DNA of 64,000 bases, from assembly GCA_049604415.1 (NCBI GenBank), contig JBMYTN010000002.1, positions 124,001-188,000 of the forward strand. The letters run 5' to 3'. How positions within the stretch are numbered: position 1 is the first letter of the stretch; each line of letters begins with the position of its first letter. Source of the DNA: JBMYTN01 sp049604415. GTDB lineage: Bacteria; Pseudomonadota; Alphaproteobacteria; Rhodospirillales; Rhodospirillaceae. The translations under genes were made by a program, and so were the position numbers. Shown here piece by piece: positions 1-9,611 of the stretch. The notes beneath the pieces are model-generated. The model was not told the DNA's origin, searched no databases, and saw only the letters and a list, made by a program, of their open reading frames with translations.

Positions 1-787
1 CGCCATCCTGGGTGGTCGAGGGGATGATCACCGGCGGGAAGGCTCCTGGAATGGCCGAAGACGCCTGAATGATGTCGCGGACCAACACCAGGGCATTGGG
101 ATTGCCCGAGGCGGCAATGCGGGTCAGGTCCCAGGTCACCGGGCGCGCCGCATCCAGATTGGTGGTGCCGATCAGCAGGGTGCGGCCTTTGGCACTCTCT
201 TCGGCCAACTTGGTCAGGATTTCCTCGTCGATATTCTCATCGATCAGGCTGCGATAGCCTTCCACATCGGCCAAAGCCGTGCCGCCGGTCAATGCAGAGA
301 AGATCGAGGGGATCAGCAACTGCTCGGTTTCATATTCGGTGTAGAACGACTTCAACTGTTCGTCATAGTCAGGCCCTAAGAAGGCAAAAAGTCCGACAAT
401 GGCTCCGGTGCTCACCCCCGTGACCATCGTGAATTCTGGGCGGTCACCCCGGGCGGTCCACCCGGCCAGAACACCGGCGCCAAAAGCACCATCGGGGCCA
501 CCGCCAGACAATGCCAACAGGTTCTGCTCAATGGTTTGGTTGGTGGCGATTTGGTCCCGGTAAATGAACCGAGCCTGCTCAATGCGGTTTTCAATGATGT
601 TGTCTACCTGCATCTCTCTGATGGTATCGCCCCAAAGCCGGATGGGTTTGGCAATGCCATAGGGCATGGCGGTGTCAATGTCATATTCAGCGATGGGGGT
701 TCGGGCCGCCGAGGCGCACCCAGCCAGCAGCAAAGCGCCCAACAGCATGGCACAGCGGGCAATCTGCCCGGAGAAGGACCCCAGCAT
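1..787 (-). CDS. Patatin-like phospholipase lipoprotein (3' end outside window)
   Basis: The frame starts at the ATG at 787 and stays open to the left edge, so about 262 N-terminal residues are visible and the C terminus is missing. The N terminus is a lipoprotein signal with lipobox LLAG-C, so the protein is probably membrane-anchored. The patatin nucleophile half is clear: an oxyanion glycine loop SGGGPDGAFGAG, then the nucleophile elbow GVSTG about 35 residues later. Patatins use a Ser-Asp dyad to hydrolyse acyl esters; the catalytic Asp should lie at or beyond the edge (a DG pair sits at the very end). The start is 16 bp after the stop of the HlyD-like gene, so the two are probably co-transcribed. 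The lipid substrate cannot be told. Confidence 0.82.
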   Translation of the reverse strand, partial: MLGSFSGQIARCAMLLGALLLAGCASAARTPIAEYDIDTAMPYGIAKPIRLWGDTIREMQVDNIIENRIEQARFIYRDQIATNQTIEQNLLALSGGGPDGAFGAGVLAGWTARGDRPEFTMVTGVSTGAIVGLFAFLGPDYDEQLKSFYTEYETEQLLIPSIFSALTGGTALADVEGYRSLIDENIDEEILTKLAEESAKGRTLLIGTTNLDAARPVTWDLTRIAASGNPNALVLVRDIIQASSAIPGAFPPVIIPSTTQDG

Positions 788-803
788 AAGCGCTTTCCTT
801 ATA

Positions 804-2036
804 TCAATGCCCTGAGAGCAGCAGGACTTGAACCGGCATTAAAATCATCTTCAACCGCAATCCAGCGGCGTGAACAACCCCAATCGTATCAACCACATGG
901 TAAAAAATATACTCCAACGTTCCAGTGCCTTCCGCATGGAGCAGGGCGTGGTTGTCCGTATAGACATTGGCGAGGCAATTGCTGCCCCGGGGAATGCCTT
1001 CCGCCGCGCCTTCATAGAGCGGCTCCATGAACACGGTCACACTGCCGGGCCGCACATTGTTTTGCGGATCGCCCAGCCGGTCGCTGGGGCGGAACTGGCC
1101 CGATGGGATCACATCCTGCACTGCGACCACCACCATGGGCACAATGGTGAAGGGCTGCGACATGCAGCCGATTTCGCCAATCATCCCCGGCTTGATGACT
1201 TGGGCGGAGAGTTGGTCAAACCCGGCCTGGAACACCTGACGGCCATGGACATCGGGCACCAAAATGCCCGCCGGACGCAAAACCGGGCTGACATAATCGC
1301 CGACCTGAAGGGCGAACTGCTCAATGCGGCCATCCACGCCTGCGGTGACCAAGGTTTTTTCCAACTCGACTTCGGCTTGGGCCAAGGCGGCTTCGGCGCT
1401 GGCTTTTTGGGCTGGCAGCAGGACGTCAATCTGTTCCTGGGCAGATTCAAATTGCGCCACGGCGGCGTCATATTGCGCCTGGCTTTGTTCCAATTTGGTC
1501 TGGGCGCGGTCAACTTCGACCTGCGGCACCGCGCCGGACCCGGAATTCAACAGGTCGAGTTTGCGCTCATAGTCTTCCCGGTCCTGGGATAGGGCGGCTT
1601 CGGCTTGCAGGATCCCGGAATTGGACACGGCCAGTTCCGCCTCAGCCACTTTGATCGATGCTTCTACTTCGGCGATTTGGGACTTGGCGGAGGCCACGGC
1701 GGCCTTTTGGCTGGCATCGTCCAGCCGGAAGATCGGGGCACCGGCTTTGACGGCTTCATTGTTGCGGACAAAGACCTCGTCGACCCGCCCGCCGGATTGC
1801 GGCAGCAGGGTTAGGGTGCGGAAATAGGAACTCACATGGGTGGTGCCGGGGTGGTAGTAGAACACAATGGTCAGCACCGTGGCCGTGGCCATGGCGCAGG
1901 TGGTGATGCCCCAGCGCAGTTCATACCAGATGGAAAAGAAGGTGATCTCTTTGCCCAAGCGTTTGCCTTGGACATAACGCCGCACCAGGAAGTCCGGCAG
2001 AATGGTGAACAAGGCGCAAATCAGTGTCTCAAGCAT
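804..2036 (-). CDS. HlyD-family membrane fusion / adaptor protein (YibH/YiaV type)
   Basis: A periplasmic adaptor of about 410 residues. One N-terminal membrane helix (around residues 45-65) is followed by a biotinyl-lipoyl half motif (LLPQSGGRVDEVFVRN), a long alanine/glutamate-rich coiled-coil hairpin and a beta-barrel half (GVDGRIEQFALQVGDYV). Members of this branch bridge inner-membrane components to the outer envelope, but no ABC or MFS pump gene is adjacent. The open frame extends to a TTG at 2048; the ATG at 2036 is preferred, although its GGGAG ribosome site is rather far (12 bases). The upstream DUF3302-like gene and downstream patatin lipoprotein run in the same direction with short gaps. 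In enterobacteria the YibH/YibI and YiaV/YiaW gene pairs have the same adaptor plus DUF3302 partnership. Confidence 0.85.
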   Translation of the reverse strand: MLETLICALFTILPDFLVRRYVQGKRLGKEITFFSIWYELRWGITTCAMATATVLTIVFYYHPGTTHVSSYFRTLTLLPQSGGRVDEVFVRNNEAVKAGAPIFRLDDASQKAAVASAKSQIAEVEASIKVAEAELAVSNSGILQAEAALSQDREDYERKLDLLNSGSGAVPQVEVDRAQTKLEQSQAQYDAAVAQFESAQEQIDVLLPAQKASAEAALAQAEVELEKTLVTAGVDGRIEQFALQVGDYVSPVLRPAGILVPDVHGRQVFQAGFDQLSAQVIKPGMIGEIGCMSQPFTIVPMVVVAVQDVIPSGQFRPSDRLGDPQNNVRPGSVTVFMEPLYEGAAEGIPRGSNCLANVYTDNHALLHAEGTGTLEYIFYHVVDTIGVVHAAGLRLKMILMPVQVLLLSGH

Positions 2037-2154
2037 GGCTGGGCGCAACTCCCAAATCTGTCTTCAGCCGAAATGGGGACCGGTTCGGCGGTGCGAAAAC
2101 GTAAATAAATAAACATTGTAATGGTTTCCAAGCTCCCTCTCTGGGGAAAGGGCG

Positions 2155-2751
2155 CTAGGACTTTGGCGGTACCGGGGGGGCAGGCGGTGTCGGGGTGGGG
2201 CCTGACGGGTCTGGGTCCGTCGACAAAGGCGGCGGCACCGTACGGAAACCATCATCCTCATCTGGCATCGCAGATTTGGTCGCTTTGGCTGTCGCTTGGG
2301 TGCGGGGGCTAGGCTTCGGCCCGGCGCCGCTCGCGCCACCACCAACAGTGCCACTCCCTCCCCCAGCTCCCGCAACAGCCTGAGCTTCCGCACTCATCGC
2401 GGTGACCGAGCGCGAGACCATCAACAATGACTTGGCGATGGATTTGATCGGGGTCATCAGGTCAGGCAGTTTCAACCCGGCGAGCAGGATGGCGGCAAAC
2501 CAGAAAATATTATTGTGGGTGAACAGGGCGAGCACCGCCAGGATGGCGACCAGTTGGAATTGGGAATGCTCGTTTTTATGCGCCATCCGTTCCGGCAGGG
2601 CATGAAGGGTGAAATACCCCACGCCGATCAACAGGACGAAAATGATGGTGAAGACCACCATCACATTGAACAGATAATCACTGCCATCGGCGGCGACGAC
2701 AAAGGTCGGAATATGCTCCGGGGCCATTGCGTGGATCGCTCTTGGTTCCAA
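2155..2751 (-). CDS. DUF3302-like inner membrane protein with Pro/Ala-rich tail
   Basis: A 198-residue protein with two membrane helices (about 27-50 and 66-92) joined by a short charged loop (LHALPERMAHKNEHSQ). It ends in a low-complexity Pro/Gly/Ala tail of about 80 residues. The two-helix part resembles DUF3302 proteins (YibI, YiaW), which sit beside HlyD-type adaptors, and the next gene here is such an adaptor. A TTG start at 2751 is chosen because a strong AAGGAGGAG site lies 8 bases upstream; the internal ATG at 2727 has no comparable site. The DUF3302 link is from memory of the family pattern and is moderately sure. The tail has no recognisable domain. Confidence 0.65.
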   Translation of the reverse strand: MEPRAIHAMAPEHIPTFVVAADGSDYLFNVMVVFTIIFVLLIGVGYFTLHALPERMAHKNEHSQFQLVAILAVLALFTHNNIFWFAAILLAGLKLPDLMTPIKSIAKSLLMVSRSVTAMSAEAQAVAGAGGGSGTVGGGASGAGPKPSPRTQATAKATKSAMPDEDDGFRTVPPPLSTDPDPSGPTPTPPAPPVPPKS

Positions 2752-2830
2752 GACGCTCTCCTCCTTGCCTTATGGGGGACCCTCAATGGGATCAGGATCC
2801 CCCGTGATATATGTGCACCCTTTAGGGGGC

Positions 2831-3238
2831 TTACTGGTTCGCCATGGTCTTGAGCATCGGCAGCATGTCGCTGCAGGCCTCGGACAGGGCGGCTTCCTGA
2901 CCCGCAAGGCATTTCACCAAACGCCCTTCACCGACTTCTTCCCCCGCACAATGGGTTTGGATGTCGCCGGAGCAGGCTTCGTAAATGTTGGAGAGCCGGT
3001 CGAACATGCCTTCCAATGCCACGGCGATGCCTTGGGTGGCGGCAAAGCAGTCATCGGACAGGGTGGCGGTGTGGGCATAGAGGCAGGCGGCCAGACGGCC
3101 ATCGCCGGGCTCCACGTCTTGGCAGTAAAAGGCGATGTCTTCTTGGCATTGCTCAAATTGAATGGTTTGGGCGTGGGCGGGTGATACGCCCAGGGACAGA
3201 AGGGCAAGCGCGGTAAAAACCGCTTTCATCCGGATCAT
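2831..3238 (-). CDS. Small exported cysteine-rich repeat protein
   Basis: A 135-residue protein with a signal peptide ending near PAHA-QT. The mature part holds two copies of a repeat of about 55 residues with spacing C..D...C..V/E.G.GR...CL......LS..C, at roughly residues 30-85 and 88-128. This matches the cysteine-rich GLG1/FGFR-type repeat found in many small alphaproteobacterial periplasmic proteins of unknown role. The cysteines are probably disulfide-bonded in the periplasm. A GGAG site lies about 8 bases before the ATG at 3238. It stands between two other small genes on the same strand, with gaps of about 80-90 bp, so co-transcription is uncertain. Confidence 0.75.
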   Translation of the reverse strand: MIRMKAVFTALALLSLGVSPAHAQTIQFEQCQEDIAFYCQDVEPGDGRLAACLYAHTATLSDDCFAATQGIAVALEGMFDRLSNIYEACSGDIQTHCAGEEVGEGRLVKCLAGQEAALSEACSDMLPMLKTMANQ

Positions 3239-3330
3239 TGCTCAGTCTCCGCTGGTGTCGCAGACCATCTGGTTCGGCCTATCGGACGGTGGGCTGTCGG
3301 TTGGGGATAAGGGCGAGGCCACGGGCTGGG

Positions 3331-3693
3331 TTAGGGCGTGACGATGATGTAGACCTGGGCGCCATCTTGAATGACTTCCTGGTAATACAGCCCGCCGCAA
3401 TTCCAGTAGCCAATGCCAGCCAACACGACGCTGACGCATCCACCGGGCAGAGAATCGTAATAGTCATGGCGGCGTTCCACACGCCGAGCGGTCCGACGCG
3501 AGGTCCGGCGGGCAATGCGCCGGGTTTGACGGCGATCAGCGCCATCGGCATAGGCAACGGGGACCACGGTATCGGCGGCCAATTCCAGACCGGTCTTCGC
3601 GCTCTCTCGCAGATCGCCGCTGCTGATCAGGCCAATGGCGCCGAGCGCAACCACACCACAGGCAGCCCACCACCATTTCTTTGAATGGGTCAT
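3331..3693 (-). CDS. Small basic exported protein with Arg-rich repeat
   Basis: A 120-residue protein of unknown function. The N terminus has a lysine/tryptophan patch and a hydrophobic stretch (residues 9-25), a signal peptide or anchor. Residues about 54-76 form a dense arginine repeat of the type RRxxRRxARRTxRR, which could bind a polyanion such as lipopolysaccharide or nucleic acid. The C-terminal 45 residues contain Tyr, Gly and two Cys in a pattern reminiscent of DUF6515-type proteins (YY...Y.NCGGLYY). The frame can be extended upstream to 3783, but GAGGGG lies 6 bases before the ATG at 3693, which decides this start. Function is unknown. Confidence 0.65.
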   Translation of the reverse strand: MTHSKKWWWAACGVVALGAIGLISSGDLRESAKTGLELAADTVVPVAYADGADRRQTRRIARRTSRRTARRVERRHDYYDSLPGGCVSVVLAGIGYWNCGGLYYQEVIQDGAQVYIIVTP

Positions 3694-3908
3694 CATGTAC
3701 CCCTCTTTCGACAAAAGAATTGAGATCAAAAACACTATGAGGCGGGATCCGTCCGCAGCCTCTCTTAATTGGAGAATCAGCACACGACTCCGGTGCGTTA
3801 AAATGGTATTTCCGGAAAATTTTTCAAGTTATGGTTATGGGTCGGTCCCATGCCAAGACCGACATCTCCGGTTTGCCCAGAGCTGAAGTGGGCAAGTTTT
3901 AGGGCGCC

Positions 3909-6446
3909 TTAATCCGAAACAGATGGGCTTGGTACGGGTGAGGGTGCGATCTGTTCCATATAGCGGAGGTTCACATCGCGTTGCGGGAACGGAATGGAAA
4001 TCTCCGCATCGCACAGGCCTTGATAAATGCTGGTCAGCAGGTCAGAGCGAACCCCAAGGATCCGATCCACATCGCGTAAAAAACAGCGCAGTTCAAATTC
4101 CAGCGCGCTGTCGCCCAGGTTCATGAACAACACCCCGGGGGCAGGCACTTTCAGCACCTCGGCATGGTTCTTTGCCGCATTGAGCATGATCTGTTTGGCC
4201 TGCTCGATATCGCTGCCATAGGCAATGCCGACCGGCACAATCACCCGCCCGACCTTGTCGGTCAGGGTCATATTGGTCACGGTCCCCGAAATCAATTCGG
4301 CGTTCGGGATGATCACATCCTGGCGGTCGAAGGTTTCGATCCGGGTTGAGCGCACCGAAATTTTGCGCACATAGCCGCTATAGCCTAGCACCTCGATCCA
4401 ATCGCCATGCTTGATCGGACGCTCCACCAGCAAAATGATGCCGGAGACAAAATTGGCGACAATGGTTTGCAGGCCAAACCCAATGCCGACGGAGAGGGCA
4501 CCGGCGACAATGGCGAGGCTGGAGAGATTGACCCCGGCCAAGGAGAGGCCCAACAAAGTGGCCAGGGTCACCCCCAGATAACCGATCCCCGTGACCACCG
4601 CATTGCGCGCGCCAGCATCAATGCGGGTGCGGGGCAGGACCTCCTGGCGCAGGGTTTTCTGCAGCCATTGGGTGGCGACCAAGCCGAGCAAAAAGACAAA
4701 GATCAGAGTGAGCAGGCTGTCGATGGACAGCTCCACATCGCCGATTTGAACGCCGCTGGTCAGCAAGCGCCAGACCTCGGCAATGTCCGACGGTCGCGCC
4801 CCCCAAATCAAGGCCAGCAGGGGGGTTATGCCAATCACAATGAGCACGACGATGATGATTGGCAGCAAGGTCTTGCTGCGGTTCGGTGCGGCCTGTGTGC
4901 CCGGGGCGGCCTCTGCGCCCCGGCCTTTGGCCTGGCCATGGTCGAGCAGCAAACCAACCGTTTGCACAACCACATGATAGAGCACCAGGGCCAAAGCCAG
5001 GATGGCCAAGGTCTCCATCAGGGCATCGAACAATTCCCGGGACAGGCGGACATAGCCAAGCAGGACCGAGACCAAAATCGCAGCGCCGAGCAGTCGGAGC
5101 GCCAGGGACAAATAGCGCTGAAATCCGCTGGCCACGGAGGTCTCGCCGGGGGAAGACGCGGTTGTGTCCTCAGAGATCGGGGCGGATCGGTCCGTGCCTA
5201 AGCCGCGCTGTAAGATGCGGCCCAAACTCCAAAACAAGGCGCTGCCCATCACCATGACCGGCGCGGTGATCACGGAAATGGTTTGCGGCGAGAATTGCCG
5301 GAATTGATCAAAGGCGGTGGTGATGATTTCCAGGGCCGAAACCACGCCCATGGCCAGCACAAGGCGGCGGCCTTTCAAGGCGGTCGCGTCATCAACACTG
5401 ATCAGACGGTGGGGAGCATAGGTGGGCGAGAACAAGACCCGGCCAAGCCAGACCGCCAGCAGCAGATCAATGGCCACCGGGACGCCAACCCCTTGCAAGG
5501 GTTCCAAGGACGGGGTGGTCAATCCAAACAGATGCCAAGCCGTAAACAGGCCTGCGAGCGCCAAGGCGGGCAACACCAGACGGGCAAAGCCGGTGCCCAA
5601 GGTGACAGCGGTGCTGCGCGGGCTTTCCTCGCCATGGGTTGCATTATGGCTGGCCTGGATTGCGTCCAATCGCCGCGCCACCAGGGGGTGGGCGAACAGC
5701 AGCAGAGCGATGCCCCCTACACTCAACAACAGGATGGCTGGCAAGGCCTGTCGGATCCGGCTCTGGGTGGGGTCATTGGCCAAGGCCCCGCGCAGCTCAT
5801 AGCCGATATTGGTCACCCATTGGCTGAGCTCCCGGATCGCGCTGGGCCATTCGGTCGCCAACAGCACGGTGGGATAGCGGGTCAGCAGATCTTCCGCCCG
5901 CCGTTCCAACAACAATTTGTCGAGGGCCGTGATCAACACATTGGCCCGCTCGAAGGCTTCTGAGGCGGCAACAATGGGCAGGCTGGCCAGCCCGATTTCC
6001 GACAACAACGCCGCCCGCCGTTCCGCAATAACGGCTAACTCTGGTGACCCATCGGAGGGCACCGGTCCCAGCGCCGCCAATTGGGCTTCCAAGGCGCGCA
6101 GTTGGATATCCCCGGTCCGTGCGGCTTCAAAGGCTTCTTTGCGTTGCGCATCGAGCCGGTTGCGCAAACGCTCCAGGGTCCAGGGGGTGGCGTTGCCGCC
6201 TTCGATCAGGCTCCGGGCCTGGTTTGCGGTCTGGGTCCAGGTTTCGAACGGTTCGCCCAGCGCGGCCGGGATCGCCGGGATCACCGGCGTTTCCGGGATC
6301 GCCAGTTCTGAAGGCACCGAGGGGTCGGTCTGAGCGTAAGCTGGGTTTGGCCCTGCTGCCAGGGTCCAGACTGCTAGCACCACCCCCAAGGCCATGACCA
6401 AAAGACAACGCAAGATCCAATCCCTTCCTCTGCCCGTTCCCGGCAT
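3909..6446 (-). CDS. Large MscS-family mechanosensitive channel with DUF3772-like N terminus
   Basis: 845 residues. A signal peptide is followed by a periplasmic helical region (about 45-190, resembling DUF3772), many membrane helices, and the MscS core near residues 600-820. The core shows the pore helix rich in Gly/Ala (LAIVAGALSVGIGFGLQTIV), then NFVSGIILLVERPIKHGDWIEV, typical of the beta domain that follows. MscS channels open on membrane tension and release solutes during hypo-osmotic shock; large forms like MscK can be gated by further signals. The start lies 20 bp after the RND permease stop, so the channel appears to be the last gene of the adaptor-permease operon. The C terminus ends in a short Pro/Ser tail. 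Confidence 0.9.
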   Translation of the reverse strand: MPGTGRGRDWILRCLLVMALGVVLAVWTLAAGPNPAYAQTDPSVPSELAIPETPVIPAIPAALGEPFETWTQTANQARSLIEGGNATPWTLERLRNRLDAQRKEAFEAARTGDIQLRALEAQLAALGPVPSDGSPELAVIAERRAALLSEIGLASLPIVAASEAFERANVLITALDKLLLERRAEDLLTRYPTVLLATEWPSAIRELSQWVTNIGYELRGALANDPTQSRIRQALPAILLLSVGGIALLLFAHPLVARRLDAIQASHNATHGEESPRSTAVTLGTGFARLVLPALALAGLFTAWHLFGLTTPSLEPLQGVGVPVAIDLLLAVWLGRVLFSPTYAPHRLISVDDATALKGRRLVLAMGVVSALEIITTAFDQFRQFSPQTISVITAPVMVMGSALFWSLGRILQRGLGTDRSAPISEDTTASSPGETSVASGFQRYLSLALRLLGAAILVSVLLGYVRLSRELFDALMETLAILALALVLYHVVVQTVGLLLDHGQAKGRGAEAAPGTQAAPNRSKTLLPIIIVVLIVIGITPLLALIWGARPSDIAEVWRLLTSGVQIGDVELSIDSLLTLIFVFLLGLVATQWLQKTLRQEVLPRTRIDAGARNAVVTGIGYLGVTLATLLGLSLAGVNLSSLAIVAGALSVGIGFGLQTIVANFVSGIILLVERPIKHGDWIEVLGYSGYVRKISVRSTRIETFDRQDVIIPNAELISGTVTNMTLTDKVGRVIVPVGIAYGSDIEQAKQIMLNAAKNHAEVLKVPAPGVLFMNLGDSALEFELRCFLRDVDRILGVRSDLLTSIYQGLCDAEISIPFPQRDVNLRYMEQIAPSPVPSPSVSD

Positions 6447-6466
6447 TGGTAGAGAATGGTGCTGTG

Positions 6467-9400
6467 TTAGGAGGCTTTCGAGGGCTTAATGTTAAAGAAC
6501 AGGGTGTAGAGCACCGGCACCACCCCCAAAGTGAGAACCGTGGCGACGATCAGCCCGAAAGCAATGGCGCTGGCCATGCCATAGAACAGGGCACCGCCAA
6601 ACAGGATCAGCGGGATCAGCCCCAGCACCGTGGTCAAGGTGGTCATCAGGATCGGTCGCAGCCGGGCGACACAGGCGGTGATCACTGCCTCATAGCCCGA
6701 CCGTCCGGCCTCTTCCTCGATGATGATCCGGTCAATCAGCACAATGCCATTGTTGATCAGGATCCCGGCCAGGCTGAAGAAGCCCAGCAGCACCATGAAG
6801 CCATAGGGTGCTTGCATGACCACCAAGCCCAGCACCCCGCCGATCAGGATCAGCGGAATGGTGATCATGATGATCCCGCCCTTGCGGAACGAGTTGAACT
6901 GGCCAATCAACAAAGCGGCGATGCCAAACACCATCAGCGGCAGGAAGGCAAACAGCCGCTGATTGGCTTCGGCCTGATCGGCGATTTCCCCGCCGATCTC
7001 CCACGTCGTTCCTGCGGGCAGGTCCAGGCCATCCAAGGTCGGTTGGATCGCCGCAAGCAATTGCGGGGCCGCGATGCCGGGATTGCGGGCCTCGACCGTC
7101 AGGGTGCGTTGCTGGGCCTCGCGCTTGATCCGGCTGAACTCCCAAGAGCCCTTGATGGTGGCCACCTGGGACAACAGCACATAGTTTTGGTTGATCGGCG
7201 AATAGACCTGGATCCGCTGCAGCCCGGCGAGGGAGAAGCGGGTCTGGCTGTCGCCGCGCAGGATGATCGGGATCAGCTTGTCGCCTTCGCGGAATTCGCT
7301 GATCGTTGCCCCGGTTAGGGAGGCGTTGATGGCCTTGGCCACATCGCTGGAGGACACCCCGGCCCGACGGGCGCGGACCTGATCCACATCCACATCCAGC
7401 CGCAGGATCCGGTTTTCCCAGTCCTGTTTGATGCCCACCGTGCCCGGAACGTCATGCAGGGCCGCCATGGTGGCTTCCCCGGCCCCGGCCAACACACCGG
7501 AGTCCGGGCCGATGAATTTGATCTGCACCACGCCGGGCTCGGTGGAGCCGAACCACATCTTTTTCGCATCGGCCCGGGCGGCGGGCAGATTGCCATCCAT
7601 GAAGGCGTTGACCTTGGCAATCATCGGATCAACGTCATCGGGGGATTTGGTGGTGACCAGAACAAACACCCGATGAGGATCCGGATCGACTGGGCTTAGG
7701 GCCAGGAAGAACCGGGGGCCGCCAAAGCCGACATAGGCGATGTGGCTGGCGACCTCCGGATTGGCGTCCGTATCCGCCAGCCAATTGGTCAGGATCTTGG
7801 CATCATCGAGCACGCCGCGCGGTTCGACACCGGCTTCAAAATCCAGATAGACCAGGAACTGGTTGCGCTCGCCCAAGGGGAAGAACTCGGTCTTGACCAA
7901 GCCAAGGACCTGAACCGCCCCAATCAGCAGGCCGACAATCACCGCCAGGAAAACCAGCCGGGCCCGCATGACCAGGGACAGAATCGCCGTATAGCCTTTG
8001 ACCATCGGACCGAAACCACCCTCGTCCTGATCGGGTTTTGAGTCCGGATCCGGCGCAGCATCTCCCCCGGCTGCGCTCGGGGCTTTCGCACCGCCTTTGG
8101 CCGGAACTTTCATGAACCAGGCGCACATGCAGGGCGTCACGGTCATGGACAGCAGCCAGGAACTCAGCAGCAGGATCGAGACCACTTGGCTTAGGGAGCG
8201 GACAAATTCCCCAGTGCCGCCTTCCACCAGTAACATCGGCATAAAGGCCATGATGGTTGTCAGCGAGGATGTCAGCAGCGGGATCGCCAAGGTCTTGCCC
8301 GAGGCGATGGCGGCGGCAAACCGGTCCATGCCATTTTCCAGGCGGACCCGGATGTCCTCGGCCACCACAATGCCATTGTCCACCAACAGCCCCAGGGCAA
8401 TGATGGTCGCGGCAATGGACATGCGTTGCAATTCGATCTCGGCGATGCCCATCACGATCATGCCCAGCAGCATGGTCAGCGGCACAAAGGCCCCAACGAT
8501 CAAACCGGTGCGCAGGCCCAGGAACAGCATCACCACCACCAGCACAATGCCCAAGGTCTGGTAGACATTGGAAATTGCGCTGCCGACGGCCTCTTCGATC
8601 AGCTCAGGCTGGAAGGTGACGAACTCCAACACATAACCGATGGGCAGTTCCTGCTGGACGGTGGCGACGAAGGTTTTCAGGGTTTCGCCAAAGGCCACAT
8701 TGTCCACGCCTTCCGCCGTGGAGACCGACAGAATGATCGAGGGGCGGTTGTTGAAAAAGGCCGGGAATTTTGGCGGATCGATATGCTCGCGACGGATATC
8801 GACCAGCTCATCGAGGCGGACGAAACGGTTGGTGTCAGAGACCAGGATCAAGACATTGCGCAGCTCATCAAGGGATTCCAAATCCCCCGAGGGCACGATC
8901 AGGACCGAGCGATCCCCGGCGGCGATTTCACCGCCCGGTTCGATGATGTTTTGCTGGCTGAGCACATTGACGATCTCATCGGCGGCGACGCCGGATTCCG
9001 CCAGTTTGGCTGGCGAGAAGTCGAGATAGATTTGCTCATCCTGGGTGCCGAAGATCTCGACCTTGCGGATCCCATCCAAGGTGTAGATCCGCTTGCGCAA
9101 ATCCCGGGACACATCGCGCATTTCCGCCAAGGAAAACCCATCGGCCCACAAGGCGATGGTGGCCACGGCGGTCAAACCCTTTTCGTCATTGACGAAGGGG
9201 CCCAGGGTGCCCGACGGCAGGCTGGCGGCCAGATCATTGGCCTCGTTGCGGATTTTCTGGAACACCGGATCCAGATCATTCACCGAGTCCAAAATGGTGA
9301 TGTCGACCTGGGTCTCGCCGCTTTTGGAGGTCGAGTTGATCTCGTCGACTTCCGAGATCTCCCGCATGGCCGATTCAATCGGGTCGGTCAGCAGCTCTTC

Positions 9401-9577
9401 TACCCGCTCCGGCGGCATGCCGGGATATTGCGCGGTGATCGAGACATTGCGGATGACAATGGTCGGATCTTCGGCACTGGGATGGGTCAGGAAGGTGCTG
9501 ATCCCCATGCCGATGATCAGGAAGATCGCCAGAATGGTGATCCGGGAGTTGTCCAGGGCGAGACGGGTCAGGTTCAT
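6467..9577 (-). CDS. RND efflux permease (AcrB/HAE-1-like superfamily)
   Basis: 1036 residues, the usual length. The RND plan of twelve membrane helices with two large periplasmic loops is visible: helix 1 at residues 10-28, loop 1 to about 335, helices 2-6, a cytoplasmic linker rich in Ala/Pro/Asp at about 495-520, helix 7, loop 2, then helices 8-12. The proton-relay helix 4 reads LGLLVDNGIVVAED and helix 10 GILINNGIVLID, as in the branch that has NN instead of the AcrB lysine. It would be a proton-driven exporter working with the adaptor 34 bp upstream and an outer membrane channel encoded elsewhere. The MscS gene follows after 20 bp. Substrate unknown. Confidence 0.93.
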   Translation of the reverse strand: MNLTRLALDNSRITILAIFLIIGMGISTFLTHPSAEDPTIVIRNVSITAQYPGMPPERVEELLTDPIESAMREISEVDEINSTSKSGETQVDITILDSVNDLDPVFQKIRNEANDLAASLPSGTLGPFVNDEKGLTAVATIALWADGFSLAEMRDVSRDLRKRIYTLDGIRKVEIFGTQDEQIYLDFSPAKLAESGVAADEIVNVLSQQNIIEPGGEIAAGDRSVLIVPSGDLESLDELRNVLILVSDTNRFVRLDELVDIRREHIDPPKFPAFFNNRPSIILSVSTAEGVDNVAFGETLKTFVATVQQELPIGYVLEFVTFQPELIEEAVGSAISNVYQTLGIVLVVVMLFLGLRTGLIVGAFVPLTMLLGMIVMGIAEIELQRMSIAATIIALGLLVDNGIVVAEDIRVRLENGMDRFAAAIASGKTLAIPLLTSSLTTIMAFMPMLLVEGGTGEFVRSLSQVVSILLLSSWLLSMTVTPCMCAWFMKVPAKGGAKAPSAAGGDAAPDPDSKPDQDEGGFGPMVKGYTAILSLVMRARLVFLAVIVGLLIGAVQVLGLVKTEFFPLGERNQFLVYLDFEAGVEPRGVLDDAKILTNWLADTDANPEVASHIAYVGFGGPRFFLALSPVDPDPHRVFVLVTTKSPDDVDPMIAKVNAFMDGNLPAARADAKKMWFGSTEPGVVQIKFIGPDSGVLAGAGEATMAALHDVPGTVGIKQDWENRILRLDVDVDQVRARRAGVSSSDVAKAINASLTGATISEFREGDKLIPIILRGDSQTRFSLAGLQRIQVYSPINQNYVLLSQVATIKGSWEFSRIKREAQQRTLTVEARNPGIAAPQLLAAIQPTLDGLDLPAGTTWEIGGEIADQAEANQRLFAFLPLMVFGIAALLIGQFNSFRKGGIIMITIPLILIGGVLGLVVMQAPYGFMVLLGFFSLAGILINNGIVLIDRIIIEEEAGRSGYEAVITACVARLRPILMTTLTTVLGLIPLILFGGALFYGMASAIAFGLIVATVLTLGVVPVLYTLFFNIKPSKAS

Positions 9578-9611
9578 GGGTACATTCCTATGGGCCGGGG
9601 GACTCTCTGGG

